Source: Linepithema humile (taxonomy: Eukaryota > Arthropoda > Insecta > Hymenoptera > Formicidae). From it: DNA of 64,000 nucleotides. The translations under genes were made by a program, and so were the position numbers. Under the pieces are notes generated by a model. It was not told where the DNA came from and did not search any database. It was given only the letters and a program-made list of their open reading frames with translations. Location of the stretch: positions 22,901,698-22,965,697 of the forward strand of contig NC_090134.1 of assembly GCF_040581485.1 (NCBI RefSeq), written 5' to 3'. Each line of letters begins with the position of its first letter. Within the stretch, counting starts at the first letter, position 1. Positions 1 through 9,019 of this stretch are shown here, piece after piece.

Positions 1-363
1 CTCTACTATGGGCCGTTTCAACCAACGTGGTTTAAGAAATTAAACTCTAGTGACATTCGGTTATCTTAACTTAACCTGAATATTGGTTTCCACCAATTAT
101 TTAACGGCGTTTAAATATCTGTAAACCGAGTTTAAGTTAAACGATCGATCTCGACCGTTTAAAATAATTAAACGCCGATTTTAAGAAATGTTACTAGCAA
201 TACTCTATTTTTATTTCTATATATCATATCATCAAATATGTATCCTGATCTTTATTGGATATCATATTGTCAAAACTCAAACTCAACATTCATTCACAGT
301 GGTTGACACGTTACAGATACATTAAAAATAATTGTGAAAAATAATAATTATTATTTTGTTGAT

Positions 364-575
364 ATGATGGCGTATTTTAATCCTTTGTGGTCCTCAGATT
401 CTGATGATAAAAATATTGAACAATTTGAACAAAGAAGAAAAAGATTTAAACAGTGAGTTAATTATTTTGAAACATTAAATAACGTTGAATTTAAAATGCG
501 ATTTAGATTAAGTAAAGATTTGGTATTATTAATATTGGAACATATTAGAAAAGAGTTAGAATTTTTGGCAAATAA
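364..575 (+). pseudogene. HARBI1-like transposase, 5' exon fragment with a stop
   Basis: The reading frame starts with Met-Met-Ala-Tyr-Phe-Asn at 364. It passes a single in-frame TGA after RRKRFKQ and continues in the same frame with YFETLNNVEFKMRFRLSK and a leucine-rich helix ending ELEFLANK. The RFRLSK/ILEHI pattern is typical of the N-terminal part of Harbinger nucleases. A splice donor (GTAAGT) follows at 576. The downstream exons with the DDE catalytic residues are absent, so the gene is dead. Confidence 0.55.
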
Positions 576-706
576 GTAAGTTCTTTAGTATTATTTTATA
601 ATTATAATTACAAGTTTAAATTATATCTTAATTATATATATATTTCTCAAATTATGTTCATAGCAGATAATATGTAATATTCCACAAAAAACATAAGATA
701 AAAATA

Positions 707-976
707 TTACCTGTACATCATACATTTATACAATTGAAATTTCTCATCGGCAAAAAATTTTCTAGTTTTTTTTAAATTGTCCCAGCAATTTTTTAAATTC
801 TCTGATGTTCTAAATTCGGTCGAGGACATACTATTAAACAAATTTTCTATTATTTTCCAATATTTTTCTCTGTTTTTTGAAGTTACCATGTCAGACTTCT
901 TGTTTTCTATCACATTTTTATATTTGAAAATTAAATAGATCAAAATACTTTTTTCTGCTATTGAAAAATTTAACAC
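707..976 (-). CDS. Myb/SANT-like protein of a Harbinger element, partial
   Basis: An 89-codon open frame on the strand opposite the transposase fragment. It carries the pattern of the insect Myb/SANT-like DNA-binding domain: ILIYLIFKYKNVIENKKSD near the N-terminus, then YWKIIENLFNS and NCWDNLKKTRKFFADEK. In autonomous Harbinger elements this protein helps move the transposase into the nucleus and binds the element ends. The C-terminal part is missing. With its transposase deleted it is probably not functional, although the frame has stayed open. Confidence 0.45.
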   Translation of the reverse strand: MLNFSIAEKSILIYLIFKYKNVIENKKSDMVTSKNREKYWKIIENLFNSMSSTEFRTSENLKNCWDNLKKTRKFFADEKFQLYKCMMYR

Positions 977-1507
977 TCGTTTACGTTTATTATATTACTC
1001 ATTATTAAAGTTAAAATATTATTTTATATGCACAAAATAACTTATATTGGGCCGTTTCCAGCAACGTGATTTAAGAATTCAATAATAGTCAATAATAGAA
1101 GTCAATTTAAAGTCAATAACATCAATAGTTTTTATTTTCAATTAGAGATCAGAATCAATGCTAGACTAGAGATCCTAGTTCTAGGGTCTCTAATATTAAA
1201 CCAATCAGCGTTCTGTCTTTAAATAATTTCAGCGTAATAAAACATATATGTAGTATAGGTTTAGTTAATCGTTCTCGATGTAATCGTGGTAAAAACCAAT
1301 CAGCATTACCTTTGGTTTTAACTCAGGTTCAGGTTTAACTGAGGGTTTGCTAAACTGCCGATTAGGTAAAGTTGATAGAAGCGGGTCTATTATATATCGA
1401 CTCGTACTAATTTGAGTTCACAAATAGTGTATCTACCTGTATCTACCTATACTAAAAATTAGTCTGAATTCTCGAACAAAATTTGGTTGCTAAATTATTT
1501 GACTAAT

Positions 1508-1716
1508 CGATTTTTCCAACGTCTCGGTAGGTTTACTCACCAGTTACCTATTCATAACTATCAGTAATCCTTACTCGATGATTGAACCGTATAAAATTAC
1601 CTCTATTGTTATTACCAAGAGGTAATTTTACTTGGTATTCCAATCATCGAGTAAGGATTACTGATATTTGTTAATAAATAACGACGGGTAAACTTACCAA
1701 GAAGTTGGAACAATCG
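1508..1716. repeat. Inverted repeat, about 210 bp hairpin
   Basis: The left arm starts CGATTTTTCCAAC at 1,508 and reads into a TCAGTAATCCTTACTCGATG block at 1,561. The right arm contains the reverse complement of that block (about 1,645-1,664) and ends GTTGGAACAATCG. The centre is a short AT-rich loop between two AATTACCTCT arms at about 1,605-1,625. The inner arms match nearly perfectly and the outer arms are more diverged. It resembles a foldback MITE; no transposase is present. Confidence 0.7.
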
Positions 1717-1723
1717 GCCTTTA

Positions 1724-2096
1724 GGGTCACTTTTTCCAACGTCGGTTAACTTTAATCGAAGATTCCAATTTGTCGAAAATTGCCAATATGAATAAAATAT
1801 CATCATTAAAAAAGAAAAAGATTTCAAATTTTTGTTATCTTTAATGAAAATATTTTATTCTTTATGTTAGTAATTCTATTAATACGTTGAAACCGTCAGT
1901 TAACGTTAATCGACGATTTCAATTTGTTAATAAAATTGCTAACATGAATGAAATATGGTCATCAAAAAAGAAAAAGATTTAAAATTTTTGTCACCTTTAA
2001 TGAAGATATTTTATTCTTCATGTTAGCAATTCTATTAACAAATTGAAATCGTCGATTAACATTAATCGACGTTGGAAAAAGTGGCTCTAGAGCCAG
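1724..2096. repeat. Nested palindromic repeat, two hairpins within one inverted repeat
   Basis: The outer ends are complementary: CACTTTTTCCAACGTCGG at about 1,728 and the reverse complement of CGACGTTGGAAAAAGTGG at about 2,068-2,085. Between them a unit of about 65 bp (GTTAATCGACGATTTC, AATTTGTTAAT, TTGCTAACATGAA) occurs four times in alternating orientation, near 1,735-1,800, 1,845-1,915, 1,900-1,955 and 2,010-2,075. The spacers (AAAAAAGAAAAAGATTT and similar) are related too. This implies a hairpin element duplicated in tandem or inserted into itself. No coding capacity. Confidence 0.7.
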
Positions 2097-2570
2097 CATC
2101 AGACTATACAATTTTTCATGCAACTTATTGCAGCGACTTAATTGCCGCAACTTACTAGTTGCAGCAATTATTTTTGTGACTTATCACACTACATGCAACT
2201 AAAGTAACAAGTTTTTAACAGTTTTTAACAGTTTTAGACACAAGTTTTAAATGTAAACTAAACTATTGTCAACTACAAAATAAAATGCTACGATTATGTT
2301 GATATGACTTGGATATGACACATAAAATACAGTTGTCTTGTTAGCAAATACATAAAAACAAAAATATTACTATAATTGCATACAACTAGTTGCTAGATTT
2401 AGAACTGGATCTAAATCTTGTACAATCACTGCAATCAAATTGCTTCTACAAATTGCGTAGTATGATAATAAAAAAGTTGCGGCAATTTATCGTGACAATT
2501 AAATTGCTACAACAAATGGCATAATCGGATACAATCTTTAGATAAGTAGAATCTTTATGGTGAGTTGCAC

Positions 2571-2695
2571 GTCTTAAATTTCAATAAATGTGATTGCTTC
2601 TCACACCATTCCTTTAAAATCTTTATATCCGACATCCTCAGCTCAGGATTTTTCTTGATTTCTTCCTCCCAAGTAATGCACTTTATTGAAGACAT
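2571..2695 (-). pseudogene. Lone first-exon relic of a CRAL-TRIO gene
   Basis: From an ATG at 2,695 the minus strand encodes about 37 residues (MSSIKCITWEEEIKKN, then PELRMSDIKILKEWCEKQ, then SHLL) that align without gaps to the N-terminus of the three complete CRAL-TRIO genes downstream. The third gene, for example, reads MSPIKRISYEEEKKKN. Similarity ends abruptly after HLLK and a stop follows nine codons later. The rest of exon 1 (HSNYY...EPTK) and exons 2-3 are not found on either side. It is the remains of a fourth tandem copy, or a very recently truncated one, since it has no internal frameshift. Confidence 0.75.
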
Positions 2696-2699
2696 TGTA

Positions 2700-3930
2700 T
2701 GGATTCATGTAGCTTTCTTCACTTTATGTTGTCAAAAAGCTGATTTTCTTTAGCCAGTACATACCTGTTTATAAAAATTTGGAATTTCAATAATTAATTT
2801 TGTAAAAAGTGGGCTAACGAATAATATTGACAGCAGGTTAAGTAATGTTATTACATGTAATGGTTTTTATTTAAAAAAACATGTCGATAGTATGTAGATA
2901 ATAACATTATTTATTAAATTAAATTAAATTTTTCTTTTTTTACTTTAGTCAGATTGTCAGATGGACCATTACGCTGTATCACATTTCAGACATTGCACTA
3001 TGCCGTAAGAATAATGAATATTTTATAAATCAATGCTGCCCAATCTCTTTGTACATGCAAGCTACTTTTTTTAATAGAGCGATCTCGCGCTCTATCTATG
3101 TCGCTCTATCCACGGGAGAAAGATATAAAATTAGAATTTAATTTCAACGTTTATTAAACATATCAGTAGAGACAAACTAAGTGTCAAAATATAAACAAAT
3201 AAATAGGAACAAAATAAATATTAAAATTAGAAACATAAATTTTATAATAGAATGAGACAAAGTAAAAATCAAAATGTGAACAAGATTTATAAAAAAACAC
3301 GTCGCGGTTGATTAGTTGGGCATTTCTGTTATAAATGCTGCAGGTATAAATTAACAGACGCTTGCAGGTTTAAACTTTAAACTCATTTTTTAATATTTTG
3401 CTATGTTACTGGTTTTCCTTGATCTTTGATTTCTTACGTACATAACATCTTATACGTACAATAGAAATAATTAGGTACTTTAGATAAGATAACATGATTA
3501 GATATCATTAATGCTGTTTATTCGCTTATGTTATATCATAAGTTAGATAATTTTATGTACAAAATATCGCAAAACCTGTTCAGATATTCTTTTAATTACA
3601 GATTTTTGATTAATTAGATTTTTATTTGACAAAAATATCTTTTATTGAAATTCCTTTTCTAATTTTCAATAGTACATATTATGAATCTTTACAATTAAGC
3701 CTATAGTTAAATTGTAAAAATTTTGAGATATTCTACATAAATTTTGGAAGAGTTATTAGTTTCTAGCAAATATCACATTTTTTGTGTGAAAAAAATTTGT
3801 TTATTTTTAAATCTGTAGAGTTTCATATGTACGTTATAAAGTGCATTCTAAATAAAATATATTTTTAAAAAGTCCGAAAAGATACTGCTTGCGAGCAGAA
3901 TAATCAACCAGAAAATTTGCATTAAATTAG
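2700..3930. other. AT-rich intergenic spacer
   Basis: AT-rich DNA with many stops in all frames. It separates the CRAL-TRIO exon relic from the first complete CRAL-TRIO gene and presumably includes that gene's 3' UTR. No gene, RNA or clear transposon end was recognised. Confidence 0.4.
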
Positions 3931-3941
3931 ATAAATTTTGT

Positions 3942-5293
3942 TCAATCTATTTCGAGCTTCTTAAAGCTACCTTCCACACCGAACAAATCGCTCGCCGATT
4001 TTCTCTTGCCGATTCGCAACGCCTCGTTAACGCGTCTGGTTGCTTCATCCATCAAGAACCATTCGCGATAGTCTTCGAGCTTTCTCACTTGTACTTCAGC
4101 TAAGTTATGCATGGAACCTGCTTTTCCACCCACTTCGTTCGGTAGTATGTCAACCGGAACGTACTCTGAAGCACTTTTCAACGATGAGTGAAAATGGATC
4201 TAAAAGAGTCAATCAAGAGAAAAATTTGTTATAGCGTGAAATAGGGAGGTCAAAATCAAAATTGGACACTCACAATTTATTAGTCAATAATTAAAAATTA
4301 GTGTGGAATTTATGAATTTCTCACGTGTTATTTTAAATTTGATCGAAAGTTGAAGAATTATATTGTTCTCTACATCATAGAGTAAATCTGGAATTACAGC
4401 TTCTGCACGATTTGCTACCTGGGTATGAATTTTAACTTAAGGTACCTACCATATCTATCATTTCTTTTTTCATAAAAGGTTTCATCATATTCATTAACAA
4501 TTCCATGGCAGGTGGTGCGTTAATAAAATGAATTCCCATCAGACGTATCGGGGCCGCTTCTTGAATGTAATATAAATATTTTTTAAGTCCCAACGGACTC
4601 ATTCGTGCGACATGACCGAAAGATAGTGCGCTAGCGTCGGCGAAATAAATGTAACCGTTATTCGTGCCCTCCGTCAGAAGCCACACGTCGCATACCATCA
4701 AAAAATACTTGACATTGTCGTTGTAGACAAAGTGAGAAGCATCAGTGTCGAGAAATGCACCGTACATGATCCTGTACCCATCCTTCGTTATCCCTTTCAG
4801 AGGAAGGTTAGCCCTTTTTTAAATCAAATCAATCTATTTTAACTAATTGATACATAAATATATTCAAAATGTTGGTAGAAATATTGATTATCACACTTTA
4901 AAAAGTATATTTTTAATCAAATTGATCTTAATCGCCCGAGATTTTATAAATTTCTAAATTAATGCCATACCAAAAATGTAAAATATTTAGTTATGAATAT
5001 TAATTACGGACTTACGCCACTTTGAAAGCTTGTCGCAGATTCTTTCCTCCGAGAGGATCCCGATGAGAGAAAAATTCCGGCACATGCGTTCTAGTTGTGT
5101 AATAATTCTCGATTGTGCTTTTTGTTGGTTCCAGTCGATAGTAGTTGCTATGAAGACACATTGCGAGAAAAACGTCCTCAATTATTGGTAGGTGCGGTTG
5201 TTTTTCACACCATTCTCTCAACGATTGTATATCTGATAGCTTCAGCTGCGAATTCTTCTTCATTTCCTCTTCCAACGTAATAGTTTTCAGCAT
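3942..5293 (-). CDS. CRAL-TRIO lipid-transfer protein 1 (alpha-TTP-like)
   Basis: Three coding exons on the minus strand: 5293-5016, 4813-4450 and 4199-3942, with in-frame GT-AG joins, giving 299 residues, the usual family length. Exon 1 carries the helical N-terminal region (EEEMKKN, SDIQSLREWC, HSNYYRLEPTKSTIENYY, RTHVPEFF, RDPLGG). Exon 2 holds most of the CRAL-TRIO pocket (GYRIMYGAFLDTD, ADASALSFGHVARM, EAAPIRLMGIHFINAPPAM). Exon 3 holds the end of the fold (LPNEVGGKAGSM, YREWFLMDEATRRVNEALR, LFGVEGSFKKLEID). The family carries hydrophobic ligands such as tocopherols, retinoids or phosphoinositides; the ligand here is unknown. It has no signal peptide or membrane segment, so is probably cytosolic. 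It is one of three tandem paralogues with the same exon plan. Confidence 0.93.
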
Positions 5294-5380
5294 TATTAAA
5301 ATTTAGTAGCACTGTACTCTAAAAAATGTATTTTATAATAATTGTTACGTAATATATCAGTGTCATTATTGTATATGTAC

Positions 5381-5818
5381 CAGTGGCGGATTTAACGGTC
5401 CGCAAATCGACATTTGGCCCCCGCCTCTCCGGCCTCCATAAAAAAAATTATTTATTAACATTTAAAGTAACCCGGGGTGGCGTGTAACGCGTAAAATCGT
5501 GAAATAGACTACGGTACTCCTAATTCTACTATCAAAGAACATAAACGCAATGAGAAGTATCAGCTCGCTATGTTTCATTTTCAGACTGATTGAGATTGGT
5601 TTCATTTGGAGTAGGCGACAAATTTTAAAAGCTACAAATGGGAAAGACAGAAATTTTGAGAGCAAATTTAGTCATTAGTCATCAGATTCAACATAATCGA
5701 AATTCGTTAAAATACGCGAATAACACGTTAATAAGTGTTAAAAACGGGCCCTATCTGCATAAAAATGGGCTCCTTGTAACGTTTGCGGATCGAGCCTTTT
5801 TCCTAAAATCCGCCACTG
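5381..5818. mobile_element. hAT-like non-autonomous element
   Basis: The element begins CAGTGGCGGATTT at 5,381 and ends with the reverse complement AAATCCGCCACTG at 5,818, a 13-bp terminal inverted repeat of the CAGTGGCGG type typical of many hAT elements. The 8-bp flanks (5,373-5,380 and 5,819-5,826) agree at only about five of eight positions, so the target duplication is decayed. The 438-bp interior has no convincing transposase frame. It lies just upstream of the first CRAL-TRIO gene. Confidence 0.7.
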
Positions 5819-5929
5819 ATACGTTTATATTTATACAATGACATTTTTTTAATTAAAAAAAAAAAGTTTTTATTGATAACTTGAATGATAAAAATTATAT
5901 AAAATTTTTTCCCCGCCAAAAAAATTTCA

Positions 5930-6700
5930 AGTGGATTTAACTAGTTGAGTGGTAATGTATCATATATGTACAAAAAAAAGTGCCAAACGTGGTAATGTAT
6001 CATATATGTATGTACAAACTTGATATCCTAAAGTTTTTTGGGCTGCTGAATTCGAATCTGTTGTCAAAATTGCAAAATTCAAAATGGCGGATCCAATATG
6101 GCGACTGTTAATTGTTAAAACGACTAAAATATTAAAGTTAGGTAAAATATGTATAAGACATTATTTGTAGAGCTTTTTATGGGCTTCATTTTATGTTTGA
6201 CAACTTTTTCCGTACAATGAATACTTTCTGAAATAATTAACAAAAACAGTTTTATTTTTGAATCTTTGAGAGAGTTGGGGGCGGAGGGGGCATTTGCGCC
6301 AAAATCCATTTAAGAATATTATTTACTAGATAAAATAAGTATTTAGGCTGAATATAAAATCGGAGGTGATAGCTTTTCGAAAGTTCACCCCCTTTTTTTT
6401 GATCCACCACCACTTTTGACTGGAAAATTGTAGTAAACATTTAAAAAAATCATTGTTCTTGTCTTGAAACGCCCTTTTAAATGATTCCCACTTGATCCAT
6501 AGTGCCATTTAACATTTTCCACCCCTATTCTGCTCCTCGCCCCCCAGGGCGTAGAGGGGGGGATCCACACCCATTCCGAAAAGTTGCTTTTTCGAAAACT
6601 TTGAACTCATGTTTCACCGTTTTCCGATATTTTAACTTTTGGCTCTTATCACTTTTGGCACAAATCTTTCAGAAAAGTCTACCACTCAACTGGACTTTTG
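5930..6700. repeat. Inverted-repeat element with TTGAGTGGTA ends
   Basis: TTAACTAGTTGAGTGGTA at about 5,937-5,954 is matched in inverted orientation by TACCACTCAACTGGACTTTTG at about 6,680-6,700, suggesting the ends of a decayed element of about 760 bp. Near the left end GTGGTAATGTATCATATATGTA occurs twice, about 41 bp apart. The interior also contains AAAATGGCGGATCCAATATGG at about 6,079-6,100, a motif shared with the repeats near 18 kb and 35 kb, and a G-rich stretch at 6,270-6,290. A related end (CTACAACTTAAGTTGA) occurs again near 6,938. Family not identified. Confidence 0.5.
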
Positions 6701-6719
6701 TTAATGGGTCACTCATATT

Positions 6720-6887
6720 CAGTGCTGGATCTACACATAAGCTAGATAAGCTACAGCTTAGGGGCCTCACATTATAAGGGGGCCTCTTTAGTATAGAAAA
6801 GATTTAAAAAAATGTATTTTTTGTTAATAAGAGGGGGCCTCCTTAAGATCATAGTTTAGGGGCCACAAAATTGTACATCCGGCTTTG
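6720..6887. mobile_element. hAT-type MITE with an intact 8-bp target duplication
   Basis: A 168-bp element starts CAGTGCTGGATCTACA and ends with the reverse complement of CAAAGCCGGATGTACA, 12 of 16 positions matching. It is flanked by a perfect 8-bp direct repeat, CTCATATT, at 6,712-6,719 and 6,888-6,895, the duplication length of hAT insertions. It carries GGGGCCTC-type blocks inside and no coding sequence. The intact duplication suggests a younger insertion than the elements around it. Confidence 0.75.
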
Positions 6888-6895
6888 CTCATATT

Positions 6896-7932
6896 TAAAA
6901 TGCTAATACAAATATTTATGATTTTATTTAAAAAGTCTACAACTTAAGTTGATTTTTAATTGATCCGTATGTTTATTTCTTAGATGTGCGCGAGGTTCGA
7001 AACATATGCTATACGTAATACATTATTCTAAATTAGTAATTAATAAGAACGTTAGTACTATACTTGTGCAATTTTTAAATTACGGAATTTTTGTGTACAA
7101 CTTGCAAAAAATATTTTAAATATCCAGATCTTCACATTCCACCCATTTTTTCATCGATAAATATAACGTTTATCACTACATAATGTATATGAATTAATGT
7201 ATCCGAGCTAAACATTAATAGAGAGTCAATTAATTTAATATTATGAATTAAAAATTACCTGATTAAAAATTACTGCTATTTTTCTGTCTGAATATTCAAT
7301 GCGTTTTTTTTTAAGCTAGTAAAGATAGACCGAACAATTCAAAGGCTTGGCAAGAACTACTTAAAAGCGTATTTTTTTACCGCAGGTGTATGAATTTAAT
7401 TTGTATTATAAACCAATCGTAATAATGAGAGGAGCGTGCGTGAAATTATGCGTTACGATACGTGTAACTTCTCTGGGCATTATATGCAACCGCACATACA
7501 CGTCAAGGTTCCAGTAGCGCGTCTTTACGGCATAAACAACCGGAGAAACACTTAATTATAAATTTAATTGAGTATTAATAAACATGTATACATAGACATA
7601 ACAAATTATAATAATTCCCGGAGTAGCTCAGCAGCAATTGCAATAACAACAACATGACAATTATTATTAGGAACAATATATTTTTATATACAACCTGTAC
7701 TACAAATTAATTTTATAAATTATATTACAAATTTTGTCTTTCCTCTTTGCCTTCACGATGTATTAGTGCATTAATGGATGTATAGGTGTATGAATAATGG
7801 ATACAATGCACAATTAATGAAAAGAATTATTGGATATAATAAAAATAAGATGTTTTTCAGCATTTGGCAGACAAATAACATTTACATGAATAACAATTTA
7901 TCTTTCGAGGATTAATTTATCTTGATGAAACA
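6896..7932. other. Intergenic spacer between CRAL-TRIO genes 1 and 2
   Basis: AT-rich sequence with a somewhat less AT-rich block at about 7,430-7,560. It presumably includes the 3' UTR of the second CRAL-TRIO gene, which ends at 7,933. No gene or RNA was recognised. Confidence 0.4.
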
Positions 7933-9006
7933 TTAATCTATCTCGAGTTTTTTAAAGCTACCATCTGTACCGAATAAACTATCGGCATTATGAAATTTGC
8001 CAATTCGCAAAGATTCATTTACTCGGCCGACAGTCTCGTCGTATTGAAACCATTCGCGAAATTCTTCCAGTAATTCGATATGCTTGGCAACGATTTCTGC
8101 GACAGGTCCCGCTTTTCCGCCGCTCTCGTTCGGCAGAGCCTCGATCGGCAGGAATTTTTTCACGGTCTCCAAGTCTGAATGAAAATGCAACTGAAACAGC
8201 AAATGTTTATTCGTTAATAGACAAAACAAAATATTTTTACTACGCGATAACACATTGCTGACTTACGATTTTCAGAATTTCTGCTTTTACAAAGGGCTTA
8301 ACGATATTCAGCAGCACATCTACCATTGGCATGGTGTTCAGTATGTGTATGGCTTTTAATCGAATGGGAGCAGCTTCTTGTATGTAGAACAAGATTTTCT
8401 TCAAAATTGTTACATTTATCTGAGACACATGGCCAAAGGACAGTCCCGTCGCGTCGAGAATCATGATGTGTCCGTTGGAAGTGCCGTTTACCAGATTTTG
8501 CACCTCACATGTCATAAACAAATATTTGACACACTCGTTATGATTGAATTTACTCGAATCTGAATCCAGAAATCTGCAGTACGTCATAATGTATCCTTCC
8601 TTGGTTTTCTGCTCTAATGGCACGATCGCCCTATCGTAGAATGAGCTCCTTCTCTTATATATTCAGAATTTTTAATCACAAATATTTGATCTTAATAGTT
8701 TAACAGGAAAACTCACGTAACGGTAAAGGCTCTTCGCAGTTCCTTCCACGCAAGCGGATCTCTGTTGGCGAATAATTCCGGCGTATGTGTTCTCAAGGTG
8801 TAAAAGTTGTCTATTGTTCTCTTAGTCGGTTCTAAATGGTAATAATTACTATACAAGAAAAAAAGTAAATATGTCGTATTTATATTCGGCAAATGAGGTT
8901 CCTTATCCATCCAATCCTTCAATATCTGTAGATCCGACATCTTGAGTTCCAGATTTCGTTTGAGCTCTACCTCTAGAGGAACATATCGAGGTGGTAGTCT
9001 CGACAT
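7933..9006 (-). CDS. CRAL-TRIO lipid-transfer protein 2 (alpha-TTP-like)
   Basis: Three minus-strand coding exons: 9006-8717, 8648-8267 and 8190-7933, giving 309 residues with consistent phases. The ATG at 9,006 (MSRLPPRYVPLEVELKRN) is the first in frame. The exon-1 signature is SDLQILKDWMDKEPHLP, YSNYYHLEPTKRTIDNFY, RTHTPELFANRDPL. Exon 2 gives GYIMTYCRFLDSDSSKF, LDATGLSFGHVSQ and EAAPIRLKAIHILNTMP, the pocket wall of CRAL-TRIO domains. Exon 3 ends LFGTDGSFKKLEID. Intron positions and phases match genes 1 and 3, so the three arose by tandem duplication. The ligand is unknown. The residue after SNYY and the loop before exon 2 differ most among the copies. Confidence 0.93.
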
Positions 9007-9019
9007 CGTTGTCAAGCAA

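Larger units (their letters stand above)
1..1048. mobile_element. Decayed PIF/Harbinger DNA transposon
   Basis: A GGCCGTTTC-type terminus followed by CAACGTGGTTTAAG at about 11-36 resembles PIF/Harbinger ends. Inside are the two genes expected of that superfamily: a 5' fragment of a HARBI1-like transposase (364-575, plus) and a Myb/SANT-like protein on the opposite strand (707-976). Most of the transposase, including its catalytic region, is missing, so the copy is internally deleted. A second copy of the terminus at about 1,049 is in the same orientation rather than inverted, so the true right end was not identified. The superfamily call rests on the protein pair and is fairly firm; the boundaries are not. 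Confidence 0.6.
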
